A stretch of 64,000 nt of DNA from Beroe forskalii (taxonomy: Eukaryota > Ctenophora > Nuda > Beroida > Beroidae): NCBI GenBank assembly GCA_011033025.1, contig WFMF01000058.1:1-64000 (forward strand), given 5' to 3'. The position numbers and the translations under genes are program-made. The notes under the pieces are model-generated. The model was not told the DNA's origin. It saw nothing but the letters and a program-made list of their open reading frames with translations, and ran no database searches. Shown piece by piece: positions 1 through 12,695 of the stretch (positions are counted from its first letter, which is position 1; every line of letters begins with the position of its first letter).

Positions 1-390
1 ATGGCTGGCGATTCGTTTTCACGTTAGCATCAAGTATATTTTTAACTAGCAGGTTCCGTTGGGCCTACAGATACTAGAGAAACTCACTCTACGCAGCACC
101 TCATTCGCAAATTTCAACCTCACAACTCAAATCAACTAAATTATTTTACCGCATCAGAAAATTCTAATCACACCAAAGTTATAAAAGCCCCAATCAAAAC
201 AGCATTAAACTGTAAAGCCATGAAAGCGATTAATCCGTGCAGAATATTCTCTTATCCATAGCAACGGCGACTAAGCCCGGCTTAGCCTTTCTTTCTCTTT
301 TTTTCTCGATATTTACTGCAAGCTCAAATTTAATGGTGTGCGCCCGCACAGACAAACATTATTCACGTGTGAATTCATTTTATATTTAAG
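1..390. other. No gene seen
   Basis: AT-rich DNA with no convincing exon, splice-bounded reading frame or repeat on either strand. Confidence 0.4.
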
Positions 391-990
391 ATCGTGTTGC
401 AAGATAGTTACAATGAATCAGAAAAATATAGAAAAATTTTTGAGGTCAACCTGAGGGTCGTGGGGGCCACGCCCTTTTTTTCCGCAAAAATTAAACTTTC
501 GAATTTTTTAAAAATTCCTTCGCCATCGAGTTGCTCATGATGAATAAAAATTTTGAGAATTTTGTCCGAATTATTGGGTCACCCTGAGGGGCGTGAGGCC
601 CGCCCTTTTTTCGCAAAAATTAAACTTTCGAATTTTTTCGTTCCTTCGCCATCAAGTTGCTTATGATGAATAAAAGTTTTGAGAATTTTGTCCGAATTAT
701 TAGGTCGACCTAAGGGGCGTGGGAGGTCACGCCCTTTTTTCAAAAAAAATAAGATCTTCGATTTTTTTCAAATTCCTTCCTTATGTAGTTGCTACATGAA
801 GAGTAAGGTTTTGAGACTGTGTCGGCAATATTAAGTCACCGTTGGGGGCGTGGAAGCTTTTTTTTTCATGAAATTAAAGTTTCGAATTTCCCTCCAAACT
901 CGCACGGTCAAATCACTGTCAAAGGGACATGTGGCCGTTAGCTCATGCGGCTGCCATCATTCGCCGTCCGTAGGACGGGAACCGACTAGT
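391..990 (-). mobile_element. Inverted-repeat DNA element, copy A
   Basis: The block holds about three diverged tandem units of roughly 120 bp. Each contains a CG-rich core (GGGCGTGG-type, with GTGACCCAATAATTCGGAC on the other strand) and the phrase for 'gcgaaggaatttt'. It ends at ACCGACTAGT (990). The whole block is the reverse complement of 5484-6974 minus the insertion found there, so A and B are two copies of one element in opposite orientation. No transposase is visible, so this is a non-autonomous element of unknown superfamily. Target-site duplications were not clear. Confidence 0.7.
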
Positions 991-2091
991 TAGTTTAACC
1001 CTAGCACTGAACAATCTAACAAATCCCTGTTAATTATCGTGCTTTAAACTTTTAAAACAATCGTTCAGTCGAATGACCACATCAACGATTAAGGAGACTA
1101 TAGTTGACTACTTCTCCTGTAAAATTACCTGAAGCAGCGGCTGGACTACAGTCTCATACTGCTTGATGAACTCCTCTTTCATCTCCATCTCAATCTCAGC
1201 CTCCCAGATGTACCCAAACTTTGTGAGGCAACGACGATGAGTTAGATCAGAACTGCTGCACTGCTGTGCTTGATAGTGCTGTGCTTTTATCTGCTGTGTT
1301 TTGATCTGCTGTGCTTTACTCTGCTGTGCTTTCCAGTGCGGTTTTCTGGCCCAGTGGTAAGACCGGTTACTGGTACCTTGGTAACTGGGTGCCCGGATTT
1401 CTGATACTCTACAGCATAGGGAGGTGGGAGTTAGGAGGGGTCGAATGAGGCTCAGAGGTCGAGTTAGGAGGGGTGATAGGGACATGCTGTGCACACCACA
1501 TATCTACCATGCAACTACCATGCCCTTAATAACGAACATTAAGAATTGAGTGAGTACTGAGTCGTAGGCATTGCTGCTAAGTGATACAAATTCCTGATTT
1601 TTAAGTGATGCAGTGATGCAATCGAACCTTCAATTCAATCACTTTTCGATGTACGAGATGAACTATGATGATTATGGGACATCGTAACATAAAATGTAAT
1701 ACCATGTGTGTTATGTACCGCATTAAACAGCATGAAAAGAGTTATTACTGTGACTAACAACTTGATCACACTAACACAGCATCAAAACGTGGAATCAAGC
1801 AATATAAGGAGCAAAACAGAAAATGGTCCATGTAACTAAAACTCTAAAAGTTTAAATGACTTAAATAACAACTAGAACATTGACAAGTTAGCACACAACG
1901 TACATCTGTTAAGTGTAGACTAGATTATGAAGGAACGGGTAACAATCCTGAGCACTGTAATGCAGTGCGGAACGCATATAATAATGATCAATGACGAAGC
2001 GTATCACGTTACAGAGCACAATTTTTGCTGGAAACATGTGATACATGACTGGGAACATGGGTGGAAACGAGGTACATATTATTCACTGTAT
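991..2091 (-). other. Intergenic DNA with one possible coiled-coil exon
   Basis: Mostly featureless. On the minus strand 1129-1200 could be a 72-bp phase-0 exon: an AG acceptor precedes it, CAG|GTAATT follows it, and it reads AEIEMEMKEEFIKQYETVVQ then PLLQ, a charged helix-like segment. No partner exons were found between here and 5.2 kb, and the CCDC177-like gene already has its own stop at 5222. The exon is therefore speculative and may belong to a gene running off the left edge. Confidence 0.25.
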
Positions 2092-2260
2092 GGTGCAAAA
2101 TGAAGGGTTTAGTAACGAGTAAAAATTGCTAACCGGGATATAACACACGAGGGCCGAAGGCCCGAGTGTGTTATATCGCATTAAGAACCGAGGCCGAAGG
2201 CCGAGGTTTTTATTGCAGAGGTTTGCAATTTTTACGAGTTATTAAACTGAATTATGCACC
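2092..2260. repeat. Palindromic MITE
   Basis: Ends are inverted repeats: GGTGCAAAATGAAGGGTTTA on the left against the reverse complement of the right end, which reads GGTGCATAATTCAGTTTAAT; both continue into CGTAAAAATTGC-type sequence. Two internal small palindromes, GGGCCGAAGGCCC and GGCCGAAGGCC, sit in the middle. No coding capacity. A non-autonomous DNA transposon is the simplest reading. Confidence 0.7.
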
Positions 2261-2342
2261 GTAATTACTCGTAAAAAAGGGGATAATTTCAAACACAAGG
2301 AAATGTTTTAATCTATGATATGAAGGTACAACTGGGTCGACT

Positions 2343-2456
2343 GTGCGAAATAAATTATTACGCACTGTTCCACTGCACCATAATAAATTATTATGACCTA
2401 CAGTGTGTAATAAATCCTGATTTTGGCACTTCAGTGCGTAATAATTTATTGCGCAC
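2343..2456. repeat. Long hairpin
   Basis: Arms 2343-2367 and 2432-2456 are 25-bp inverted repeats with one mismatch, core AATAAATTATTACGCACTG, separated by 64 bp. It lies just beyond the MITE at 2092-2260 and is probably another MITE or its remnant. Confidence 0.65.
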
Positions 2457-5221
2457 GGTACCCTGGTGCCTATAGGGTTTTTGAATACATAGCAAAAACA
2501 TGCCTGGAAGGTGCATAATGTGGGGATTGTAAAATCCCACTTTTTAATCCTACCAGAATTTCGAATACCTCAAATTTTGCCCAAATGATTATAAAAATAT
2601 TCCTCGTACAAGTTATGCTGGATGGACTTGATGATAACATGAAAATTCACGATACATAATAAGAATTTGTCATGTCCTGAGTGATACTTTGGTAAAGCGG
2701 GTAAAGAAGTAACTTAAAGTATAGAGGCAGACTAAAGACACGATTCATGGCCATCATAATGCTCATAGTAGAGAAGACTACAAACTTACAAAGCTTTAGA
2801 AATACTTGTTGCAAATCCACTAGCCATTAAGAGCTGTAAAAATCAGAATTAAGATATCTTCCTCTTAATTTATAATGATGCAATTTCTCAAAGAAGGCAA
2901 TGAGTAACTCCCTAGATAACATAAGTATGCTAAGAAAATCTGGTTACGTTTGCATAAATTAACCGTTGTCACCATACGCCGAGCCGGTACCTAACTTAAA
3001 ACATGATTTGACACCACTTTCACAAGACCAGTCTTTTAGCTTTTGCAGTCACAGCATCACAGCACAAGTGACCAATTCAGAACATAACTTTAAGCATATT
3101 TTTGACATTTGTCATTCATTTGACAAGTTACACGGTCGAAGTGTATGTGATTCAGCTATTGCACGATCTAACATGTAGTTGATTGGCGGTGGTATTGTTT
3201 CTATTGTCATGACACTGCATGACACATATGACAAGCTACAGGACAGCTAAAAACAGCAAAGTTACAGGTGACCAGTGACCGTGTGGCGTGTACATATAAA
3301 AAACTATAATAATATTATACATCGTGCATATTTTAAAAATCAAAATAAATGAAAAAATGTTTTGAATGGCATAAATTTGCGGTAGATATTATATCAAAAA
3401 TAGATAGTTGACTCGATTCAAACACAAGCATAACGAAACTTGATATAGACTCTTAAACAAATAGAAATGCAATTTAATATTTAGACGAAGCAGCTATAGT
3501 TTAACTATCAAATGATATCTGTGACAGAATGTCACTTTGTATTTACAGAAATAACTGAATTGACTTCATGCAAACATCATATTAAGTAGGAAGATCACAA
3601 AATGCAAGATATAATATAACTCTGTTCAATCTAAGTAAGATAGTTAATCTTGTCCATAACAATGAAAGCTTTCAGCTTCACACAGAGAAAATACGTCGGA
3701 TTATTAAGTCACAGCCTTTCATTGATATAACTATAAGTTTGAAAGAGAAGTTTGTTGAAGACGACCTCAGTGAAGGATACATTATAATATACATACGAAC
3801 ATAAGTTCTACACGCTCAAGTCAAGGAATAGGAACTGCTCTAACGGTAAAAGAAAATAGTTCTGGTTCTGAACATTAGCAATATATATCACACGAAATCG
3901 TACAAGTTCTATCAAATGTAGGTCCAGCCAATAGGATCCTCGTAAAGGGATAAATTATACATCTTCATACGTTAAGCTAAACGCATGCTACTCAGCGACA
4001 AATTCAATAACAATATATGGTAGAAAGTAAACGCTATAATATCCTCGGTATAAACGTGATCAATCCACGTTTAGTCTTAACTTGAGGGATTGGTCTATTA
4101 GTGGAGCTATGGCGAGGTCATGTGGGCATTATTACTAGCAAATTATCCTTACTCTCCCTTCTCAAACCTTGAGTCTGTCCCAGACATAGCCACTCCCAGA
4201 TTATCTGACACATTAAAATGATATAGCATAAATCATTATTATGTGATTTCATCTATCTATCTAAAGTCAATATAATGATGATCATCAGCTTTCAAAGACG
4301 TCAAAAAGTTGTGTTCAAGCAAACGAGACAGCCAAAGTCAAGGCGAAATATTCGAATTACTTTCATTTCTCAATTCTCGTCAAGCAGTTTTGACTTTTTA
4401 AATATATTTTTTAAATTTCCAGCCAAAACGTGCGAAAATACACTGTACATGATACATCTTCACATTTATTTCAGTGAATACATTTAAAATTTAAATCTAT
4501 TCCACTCTCAATGTAGCCATGCATTCTATAACTCCACTTATAGATCAGCCATCTCTAATGTTACTATGGCAAGAATACAACACTCATGCCATGGTAATTC
4601 TAACCCGCTTTCTCCGCACTCATGACTTGCATTTCATATGAGAGTCCCACACAGACACCGGCAAATCATCCTGCAGATGCTGTCACTAATTGACCAACTG
4701 CCACGCAGACTACACAATACATTGTCAGGGCTTCTAAAATCTGATGTTATAAAGGGTTGTACACAATGTACAATCGCTGTTAAAATCATACCATATGCTG
4801 TTTTCAATCACTAACATGTGGATTTTGTAATAACCTAATTATAACTTCACACAAGTCACAGAATAACAAATGAACCCTGTCCCGAAATCCAATATCAGAA
4901 TTTATATATTTGATAATAGGGAAGACCATTCATTCAATTATATAAAGTTATAAAACAGCGATATACACGATATATAGATAAATCAGTTATATAAATAAAA
5001 TATAGTTATGAACATGGCTTATAAATAAAATACACATAGCTTATTTACACACCCGCATGCAGATATAAATATATTCCATAAAATCTGTCCCATATGAAAG
5101 CCGCGAGCATGAAAAACAGGCAGTTAAATGTTGTCATCAATTGGTCACTTTAAAGTATGATAATGACGTCAGTCTGATAACCACTTGGTTCTGGTGCACG
5201 CGGCGTAAAGAATCCACTCCT
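2457..5221. other. No gene seen
   Basis: AT-rich sequence. Short open frames here lack splice sites, domain-like composition or conserved motifs. It probably includes the 3' UTR and downstream region of the minus-strand CCDC177-like gene. Confidence 0.4.
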
Positions 5222-8200
5222 TCACTCCTTCCACCTTGGGTTGGTGCCCTTGGATTCGAGGTGTGCCATCAGCTCTGCCTCCTGACTCATCTTGTCGAAG
5301 GACTTGGCGTTCCTCAGATTCCCCCGGGAAGTAACACTTCCACTCCGGCGTGATATCTCCCGGACCTTCTTCAGCATTCGCTCCTTCTCCTGGTTCAGGA
5401 ACTCTGCTTTCTTGTCCTGAAACAAGCACAAATCAACTGGATATTAATAACCACAAAATCAGGGACGATATTCAATTATGATGACTAGTCGGTTCCCGTC
5501 CTACGGACGGCGAATGATGGCAGCCGCATGTCCCTTTGACAGTGATTTGACCGTGCGAGTTTAGAGGGGAAATTTGAAACTTTAATTTCTGCGAAAAAAA
5601 AGCTTCCAACGCCCCCAACCCTAATCAATATCATGGCGAACGAAGGTTCATATGGGGGCGACCAAATTTGAGTGGATTAATCAAAAAATTTAATTTTTTA
5701 TCAATTAGTTCTTTAAAACTTAACTCTATTAACAACAATGCATCATTCAATCAATTTTTATAATACCTAGAAAGCCAGTACCTACCTACTTGATACTTAC
5801 TACTCTATATCGGAATCATCTATTGTTTAATGTGCAGCTTGTGCTAGGAGATAGCAATTCCTGTTCCTTGTCGTAATCTTATTAAGAGCGAGCTCAAGAC
5901 GAACGCGTTCGCAGGTTGCATGAATCTGACCCCCCAAACGAACGAAAATGTTACTTCAACGTTGGTCGTAATTTAGTTTGGTTAATATCTCCTGGTTTCA
6001 TTCGATTTGGACCCTAATCGAATTAGATTTGTAGCCTCAACGCAGTGAGGAGGAGAGTATGATTGTTGCTATATCAAGATGAGTAATCCGATACGTTACT
6101 TCGAGACTTTTGAGCCAAGCAGATATAATTTTACATAGCTGAATGATGAAATAAATGTAACGGCGATTTGCACCTATGACCTAGGAGTTAATTTGGTTCA
6201 CAAGTTACAACACTTTCACGTTCAGGCGGGAAGGAGATATTCATTGATCCGTTTCCGCTGATTGTGTTGGATTTTCACATCGAGTACTGAGTAGGTACCT
6301 ACTATAGGTACTGACATGATTGAACATAAATTATAGAGAATAGGATTTCAGGTGCGCATTTGATGCATAGGTTTTAGATTTTGCCATGAACTTTCGATTT
6401 TAATTTGACATCATATTAACAAAATTTCTTAATTAAATTACATGGCCAAAATAGGGAGACCAAATTCACTTTCGGGGGCGACCAATTAATTATGATATTG
6501 ATCTGGGGCCCCCAACGGCAACCCAATATTGCCGAAAATATTCTCAAAACCTTTACTCATCATAAGCAACTCCATAGCGAAGGAATTTTGAAAAAATTAG
6601 AAAAATCTATTTTTTGCGAAAAAGGGCGTGGCCTCCCACGCCCCTTAGGGTGACCCAATAATTCGGACAAAATTCTCAAAACTTTTATTCATCATAAGCA
6701 ACTTGATGGCGAAGGAATTTTGAAAAAATTCGAAAGTTTAATTTTTGCGGAAAAAAGGGCGTGGCCTCCCACGCCCCTCAGGGTGACCCAATAATTCGGA
6801 CAAAATTCTCAAAATTTTTATTTATCATAAGCAACTCAGTGGCGAAGGAATTTTGAAAAAATTCGAAAGTTTAATTTTTGCGAAAAAAAGGGCGTGGCCC
6901 CCCACGCCCCTCAGGGTGGCCGAAAAATTTTTTCAATATTTTTCTGATTTATTATAAAGTTTTTGCAACACGATGCAAAAAGAATTTCAGGGCCTACTTG
7001 AATTCTGTATCGTTACCCAACCATATATATATATATATATATATTAACAACACGCATTATATATAGTAAGATAACAACCGTCAAAAACATTGTCGCACTT
7101 GCTGATGGCACTGCATCCAGATCTGCGACACGGTAAAAACCTTGCTAATGATGTTGTCCAGGTTTTTCAGAAGGTTCAGTTCCTGCGTTCTGATCACGTG
7201 TTTCATGTTCTGCGCTTGTCTCTTTTCCTTTTCCAGTCTCATTCTCCTTGCTTTAGCGCTCACATCCCTCACTCTCCTCTGTGCTTTGATATCAGCTCGT
7301 TCCAAGGCCCGGGACTGTCTCTTACTCACCAGATTCTCCCACGATGACCTGCTCTCCTGGCGAGATGGGACGGGGATTTAGATATGATGACGATTGACGG
7401 GCGACGGCATAAAGTCATTGGTGATGTAAGTCTGATGATGAGAACTAATATGATGATTTAGATGATGAGAAATAATAAAGCAATTTAATTGGTAAAGGGT
7501 TGGTATTTCATATCGGACCGACCCTGCCTCATGTACCTGAATCTGTCTGGCAGATCGTTGAGCTTTGAACTGCTTGATTTCAGACTTGAGTTCGTTGATG
7601 TGAGCCTGGGTCTCTCTGAGAAGGTGGTTTCTGTTCTGTAGCTCCATCTTGTGGAGATTCTTCAGCACGTGCTCAGACACGCCCTTCTCCACCTGTCGTA
7701 ACTAAGAGAGAAGAGGTCATGTGGTTGGTGGGGAGAAGGTGCTAGGGATCTGTTAGAGAATTATCAACGGTTTAAGATTTTAGATGATCAAGAATGGATA
7801 AATATTGTAATTTTATGCGTTTCATACACGCGATTACACGAAAATTTATCAATTATTGGAATAATTCCAATAAAATTAAAACTACTAATAAGCACATGTT
7901 TCAGCTTGCTGCGGGAGTGACGTGTTTTCTCAGCAGCGTGTTGGGTTTGTTTCTGAAGTTTCAAAGCCTCGATATTGGCACTCTTACGCATCACTGCCTC
8001 GTCGTGTTTCTGCTGTAGCTTGAGAGCCTGTCAGATGCAGGCGATTATTACCCTTACTATCCAAAATATATCATCTTTGATTTACAAATTATAAACGAAA
8101 TAATGTCAATTCAGGGATCACAATTTTTGTCAAAAATTTGTCAAGTTCCAAATTTTGTACCTCAAATTAATAAAAAAATTTATAGAAGAAATTCGTCATC

Positions 8201-10022
8201 TAAACAAACCTTAAGTTCCTTTTCAAGGTGTGTCACGTTAGCAGAAAGTTCCCTGTGTGTCTGCCTAAGATCCTCATAGCTCCTCCTCAAGTTAGAATCC
8301 CCACTGGAAGACCTTAACCTGGGTTCACTAACACACCTCGGTACTGAACTCGATCTAGAGGGCGGTTTCTTCAGAATGCTCTTGTTACCCTTGATGGATA
8401 TGTCACCCTGGGAAGTAGTCCTCTTGATAGGGGTAGAAGTGGCTCGTCTTGTGCGTTCGGGAGATCTGAGGGACTCTGCCCAAGACTTTTGGGCTTTAGC
8501 TGGAGAAGCAGAGACAGCATTAGGACCTGATTCCAGACTACTTCGGAGAGGTAGATCAGCATCCTTCGTAGAGGGGTCCCATGCTACCCTTTTAGGACTG
8601 CATGATCTACTTCGTGTTATGGCGGGGCTTTTACTCTTTGGCAGTGTAGATTTCTTGTATGAATATGCTTCCTTGTCATCCATGTACAGAGGTATTTTAG
8701 CAGCATCATTCTCAGCCTCCAGATATATGATTCTCTGACGTTCTTCCCTTACTTGAGCTAACTTTGCAAGTCGAACTTTTTCCTGGGATGATGGGTATGG
8801 ATTTAAAAACATGATGAAGAAAGAAATAATAAAAAATGCAACATAGAAGGGCATCTCATCATGATATCACAACTTGAGTTATTGGATTCTTATGATTACA
8901 TGGCTGTCTGGATATTCTAGTGTGAACTTACAATAATTTGAGCTGCTAAAATGATAGCTAATACTGTATTCATCAATTTTGCAGATTGATATGTTGAAGA
9001 ATTGATTCTTTTTCATTTGAATATTTTGAATATATCCCACCCCACAAACTCCCTTTCTCACATTGAAAAATTGCAACCAACTGAATGTGTGACTCAGGCA
9101 ATTCATGGATCTGCTCATGCCTTCCAATGAACAACTAATCACCTTGATAGCCTAGGCTCAATTAACATCAGGAAATTCTTGTGTATGATTTGAATAACAA
9201 TGCATTTGTTACAAATTATATTTGAAAATGACTTGAAAATTATTGAAAAATTGAATATTTTAAGATATTTGGTGTAAATCTACAAAATATAAATTACTTG
9301 TTTTATTAAATTACTTGTTTTATCTTTCGATAATATACATTCATTCTATCAAAAATATAGAAAAACAGATGGCTTGTTAGAATATCAAATTTAACGAAAA
9401 TTTCTGGTTCTGCAAATTTTTCATTTTTGGATATGGGATGCCTGACAATGAAATTCAATCATAAATTGAAAGAAGATATGTTCTGTCTTTGGTAATGGTG
9501 AAATATAAATTACTTGTTTTATTAAATTACTTGTTTTATTCTTTCGATGTTATACATTCATTCTATCAAAAATATAGAAAAATTATGGATTGTTAAAATA
9601 TCAGTACAACGAAAAATCAAAAGATCTGCAAACATATATGTATCACTGCAACACAATTAGTTTAATAATCACCTGCAGATGAAATTCATCAAGAATATCA
9701 GTTCTGGAGAGATAGTCTCTGTCTTTGTACTGGTGATAAAAATCTGCAACTGGGGTTCTTAACAATTCATTTGGCCTGAAAAATTGATCTCAACGTCAAA
9801 TTTCATTTAAACCCTTAAAATCTAGTTAATTTTATGCAGTTTTAATTGGCTGATAAGGAGTGAGAAAAATCAACAATGAACTAACCTTATATCACATAAT
9901 TCACATGCTTGCAAGGATCTTGGACTTGTGAGGATATAACGTGTATCAGGGTCAGCAAGTTCAAAATTCTCAAGAGTCAAATGGGGTATTCCAATGCACT
10001 TAGTTATATCTTCTGCATCCAT
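5222..10022 (-). CDS. CCDC177-like coiled-coil protein, seven exons
   Basis: Exons in coding order are 10022-9886, 9775-9673, 8782-8210, 8027-7896, 7701-7537, 7356-7141 and 5416-5222. All junctions are GT-AG and phase-consistent, predicting about 506 residues. The N-terminus carries RYILTSPRSLQACELCDIR followed by PNELL. This matches the conserved block I recall from vertebrate CCDC177 (DUF4659 family), RYVLTSPRSLEAC followed by KPVELL. Exon 3 adds a charged helix (EKVRLAKLAQVREERQRI), then a Ser/Arg/Pro-rich disordered stretch with SRSRSCSPKR. Exons 4-6 are strongly coiled-coil (Lys/Glu/Gln/Arg). The C-terminus is ESKGTNPRWKE then stop. The start is the Met in MDAEDITK at 10022; an in-frame Met at 10058 is possible, although an AG just upstream (ggaag|GTATGG) may instead mark an acceptor. 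Function of the family is poorly known. The last intron holds transposons. Confidence 0.75.
5484..6974 (+). mobile_element. Inverted-repeat DNA element, copy B (interrupted)
   Basis: Begins ACTAGTCGGTTCCCGTCC and ends in TTGCAACACGAT. It is the reverse complement of copy A (391-990), including about four tandem ~120-bp units with the core GGGCGTGGCCTCCCACGCCC at 6600-6910. It is split by an insertion at 5620-6507. It sits in the last intron of the CCDC177-like gene. No coding capacity seen. Confidence 0.7.
5620..6507. mobile_element. Non-autonomous DNA transposon nested in copy B, 9-bp target duplication
   Basis: An 888-bp insert flanked on both sides by GCCCCCAAC (5611-5619 and 6508-6516). 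The left end reads CCTAATCAATATCAT; the reverse complement of the right end reads CCCAGATCAATATCAT, so there is a roughly 15-bp terminal inverted repeat. Copy A keeps the uninterrupted site, reverse complement CACGCCCCCAACGGTGAC near 840, as an empty-site control. A GGGGGCGACCAA motif occurs near each end. A TSD of 8-9 bp fits hAT- or MULE-type elements; no transposase is present. Confidence 0.75.
7023..7044. repeat. (AT)n microsatellite
   Basis: A run of alternating A and T, 22 bp, in the intron between the last two CCDC177-like exons. Confidence 0.85.
9285..9775. repeat. Degenerate ~216-bp tandem duplication that includes an exon
   Basis: The block from 9285 (AAATATAAATTACTTG, then ATTCATTCTATCAAAAATAT) recurs from 9501, an offset of 216 bp. 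The same unit carries exon 2 of the CCDC177-like gene (9673-9775): 9446-9503 resembles 9676-9745 (GATGAAATTCA, CTGTCTTTG, GGTGATAAA-like words). The 9446-9503 segment looks like a decayed copy of that exon. Confidence 0.55.
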
Positions 10023-10129
10023 ACCTTCCAAAATAGTGAAATAAATTCTTTGAGACAATTATGTAACTCCTAAGTTCAATTCATATAATTTGCTAAAAAT
10101 CCCATAAATTATAAATGATAACTAACATC

Positions 10130-10860
10130 CTCTAAAACTTATACTACAATGACACCTAATGATAAATAAATTTTTCCAAATCATTAAGGAATCTTTCATC
10201 AAGACATCAATCTGCAAGACTTTTCTACAACTCCAGACTTGAATGCCAATTGCCATCATGATCCCTCTAGGTAATGTAATGTAGAGAGCAATAGGATCTA
10301 AGTGAGTGGTTTGCAGCATGCAGACATCTTCAACTTCAACCTCAGCTTAAGGGGTGTTGTGAGAGCTCTTTATGAAGTACGCTCCCCAGCAGTCGCCCCC
10401 TGGTACCAGGGTATAGTACTGTGCAGTGGCCACCTGCCTGAATGAAACTGAAACTTGCTTCATGGTTAATTTGTCTTTACTCCAAGCATCAAGAAATTAA
10501 GCAACACACTTAGTGAAGAGAAGTAGAGGATCAGTGGATGGATTCAGATGTATTTTTGACCTTTTAAGTTGCACATTAATTCAAAACTTAATGAGAGTGG
10601 CATGCATCCTGATCCAATTCTCTTTATATGAAAGACACTTTCCTCCTGAAATTTGGGGTTTAAAGATGTTCAAATCCAGAATCCCAAAGAAATCTTTCTT
10701 CAGGACATCAACCTGCAAGATTTTTTTCCAACTCCATACTTGAACACCAACATATTATCCCTTTAATTAGGTAATGCATTAATGTGGAAAGAGAGCATGG
10801 CAGTAGGATCGAGATTCGATCTTAGTGACTGAGTGAGTCAAAATGAGTGGTGAGCAGGCA
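10130..10860. repeat. Diverged direct repeat pair (~180 bp each)
   Basis: Roughly 10150-10300 and 10660-10845 share ordered words: TTTTTCCAAATC/TTCAAATCCAGAATC, GAATCTTTCATCAAGACATC/AAATCTTTCTTCAGGACATC, TGCAAGA, AACTCCA.ACTTGAA, and AGGTAATG with AATGT.GA. The spacing is conserved. It may be an interspersed repeat family. Confidence 0.5.
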
Positions 10861-10864
10861 AGTT

Positions 10865-11148
10865 CCCTTAACCAGGGGTGTCGCGAAACGGTTTGGAGCA
10901 AGGCGCGGCGCGCGCGTAAAACTAGCAAGCAGGCAAGCAACGCCCCTGGTTAGGAAAAACAATAGATTTCAAGTTTTCAATTTTCAATATCAATATTGGC
11001 CTATTAACTTCATTAACCTTCATTAGCTGTTTTACAATGCAATCTTGCTAAGCACGCGCACGTATAAGCCTGCAGTTTGCCCTAACCAGGACCCTGGTTA
11101 CGCGCACAGGGTGCGCGGCGCGGCAAGCGCTAAACCCCTGGTTAGGGG
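10865..11148. repeat. Two small CG-rich palindromes with TAACCAGGGG ends
   Basis: First unit: TAACCAGGGG at 10869-10878 and its complement CCCCTGGTTA at 10943-10952 around a GGCGCGGCGCGCGCG core. Second unit: CCTAACCAGG at 11081 and CCCCTGGTTAGGGG at 11135-11148, again around a CGCG-rich core. They look like members of one small MITE family. Confidence 0.6.
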
Positions 11149-11329
11149 AAGCCTGCAGTGTGGCTAGCGCGCGGCGCGCTTCGCCAACAGTGCCAACGCA
11201 AGGAAGCGTGCGGCGTGTGCACATGACACACATATGTCATATGCGGTTTAAAGAAAGTGCAATCCTACATAGGTACTGTTTCACTGTTTCTTGAATTTAA
11301 TCTCGAGCCCGCATTGCTTAGGTATCTAT

Positions 11330-12098
11330 TGTCAGGCGTTGCCTGACCCCCTCGCGCGCGCGAAGCGCGCGCGCCACGACTCGCACGAAATAAATTTAAA
11401 ATTTTAAATAATGGGTCTGACGACGTCAGACAAGGTATCTAATATGTGTACGCGCCGCGCGCTTCCCTGGGGAACCGGAAGCGCGCCGCGCAACACAACC
11501 TAATATATTCAAACAGGCATATACGTGGTCAGCAACATAAGTGTCGCCACTTCAAGTTTTATGCGCGCTTGCACTGGTAGCTTGTTTTGTGCACAAAAAA
11601 TAATAAATGTCATTTTGAATGCTGTAAATTTTATTCAATTGATATAGAATATTGATATCTTATCATGATCACAAAAATTCGTTTAGTTTGTATGCTTACA
11701 TTTAATTGTAATGTGCATATCCGAGTTGAGTTCTATTGTTGCTTAATGCCCTGTCGGCTTGGTTGAATATCTGATTGAACATGAAGCTACCTTATTGGCC
11801 TTTAATCAGCCAACCTTTTTCAAAATTCAAATGGCATTTTTACACTGGCCTTTTGACCTGCTCACCTGGACATGAATCAAATCATTTTATGACCACTTAT
11901 ACTTACCTGCTAGACATTATTGGGTAGTTTTGGTCATTTTATGCCTTATATATGGACTATGGTGATCAATGATGTTCATCTTAATTGAATGCTGTTAACA
12001 CCAAGTTTCATTTGACAAAAACCATAATCTTTAATGCTCACTCTTATCCTGATCCTAACCCAAAACTTGTCTGACGTCGTCAGGGGCAACGCCTGACA
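11330..12098. mobile_element. CG-rich foldback-type element, TGTCAGGC ends
   Basis: Left end TGTCAGGCGTTGCCTGACCC; right end, reverse complemented, TGTCAGGCGTTGCCCCTGAC. The sub-terminal left side carries GCGCGCGCGAAGCGCGCGCG and GTCTGACGACGTCAGAC; the right carries GTCTGACGTCGTCAG. A second, inverted member lies at about 38085-38350. No coding capacity seen. Confidence 0.6.
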
Positions 12099-12695
12099 AC
12101 CCAAAACCCTAAAGCAATAGATGCACTTAAATGTATTTTTTGAGTGACATCATTCAGGCTTTTGAATATGGGAAACTAGCCTTGTATTTGTTCTGAAGAG
12201 CCAGTTAAATAAAGACCAGTAAGATATTTTGTTTGATCAAAATCGTGATCTTGTAAGCGCAGCCACATCATTTCTTCCCTGTATGCTCCTTAGCTTTTTG
12301 ACCTGTTCAACATTCAATTACACTACCACCAGTTGAAACATCTTTTGGAGATATCATTCGCTGACATATATGATAGTTACCCTGCATGCTAAGAGGTTGG
12401 CATACAGGGTCAATGGATATTGAAATCTTCTGATTCCATAAACAAATTCCCTGACTTCAATTACTTGGTTAGATTGAATACTAGTTATAATTAGTTTATG
12501 AGACTGGCACCATGATTTTTGTTGTTTTCCTAATCACAATTTTTCTTTATGAAGGCTTTGAGTTCAATTTACTTCCCTAAAAAATTTCTAGAAAAAATCT
12601 GTACATTTTATCATTTTAATACCTTTCCAACAAGTTGGCTATTTTGTTGCCCAATGAAATTCATTTATTCTTATTCCACCAAGGATGACATTAAC

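Larger units (their letters stand above)
10023..12695. promoter_or_regulatory. Divergent intergenic region between CCDC177-like and MAP3K-like genes
   Basis: About 2.7 kb separates two genes that point away from each other, so it should contain both promoters. No TATA box could be picked out with confidence. Most of the region is repeats: a diverged direct repeat pair and three CG-rich palindromic elements, listed separately. Upstream non-coding exons of either gene could lie here unseen. Confidence 0.4.

Noticed and set aside
5169..5429. Alternative minus-strand frame over the last CCDC177-like exon
   Set aside because: The chosen frame (DKKAEFLNQEKERMLKK...) joins the previous exon in phase and continues the coiled-coil; the other does not.
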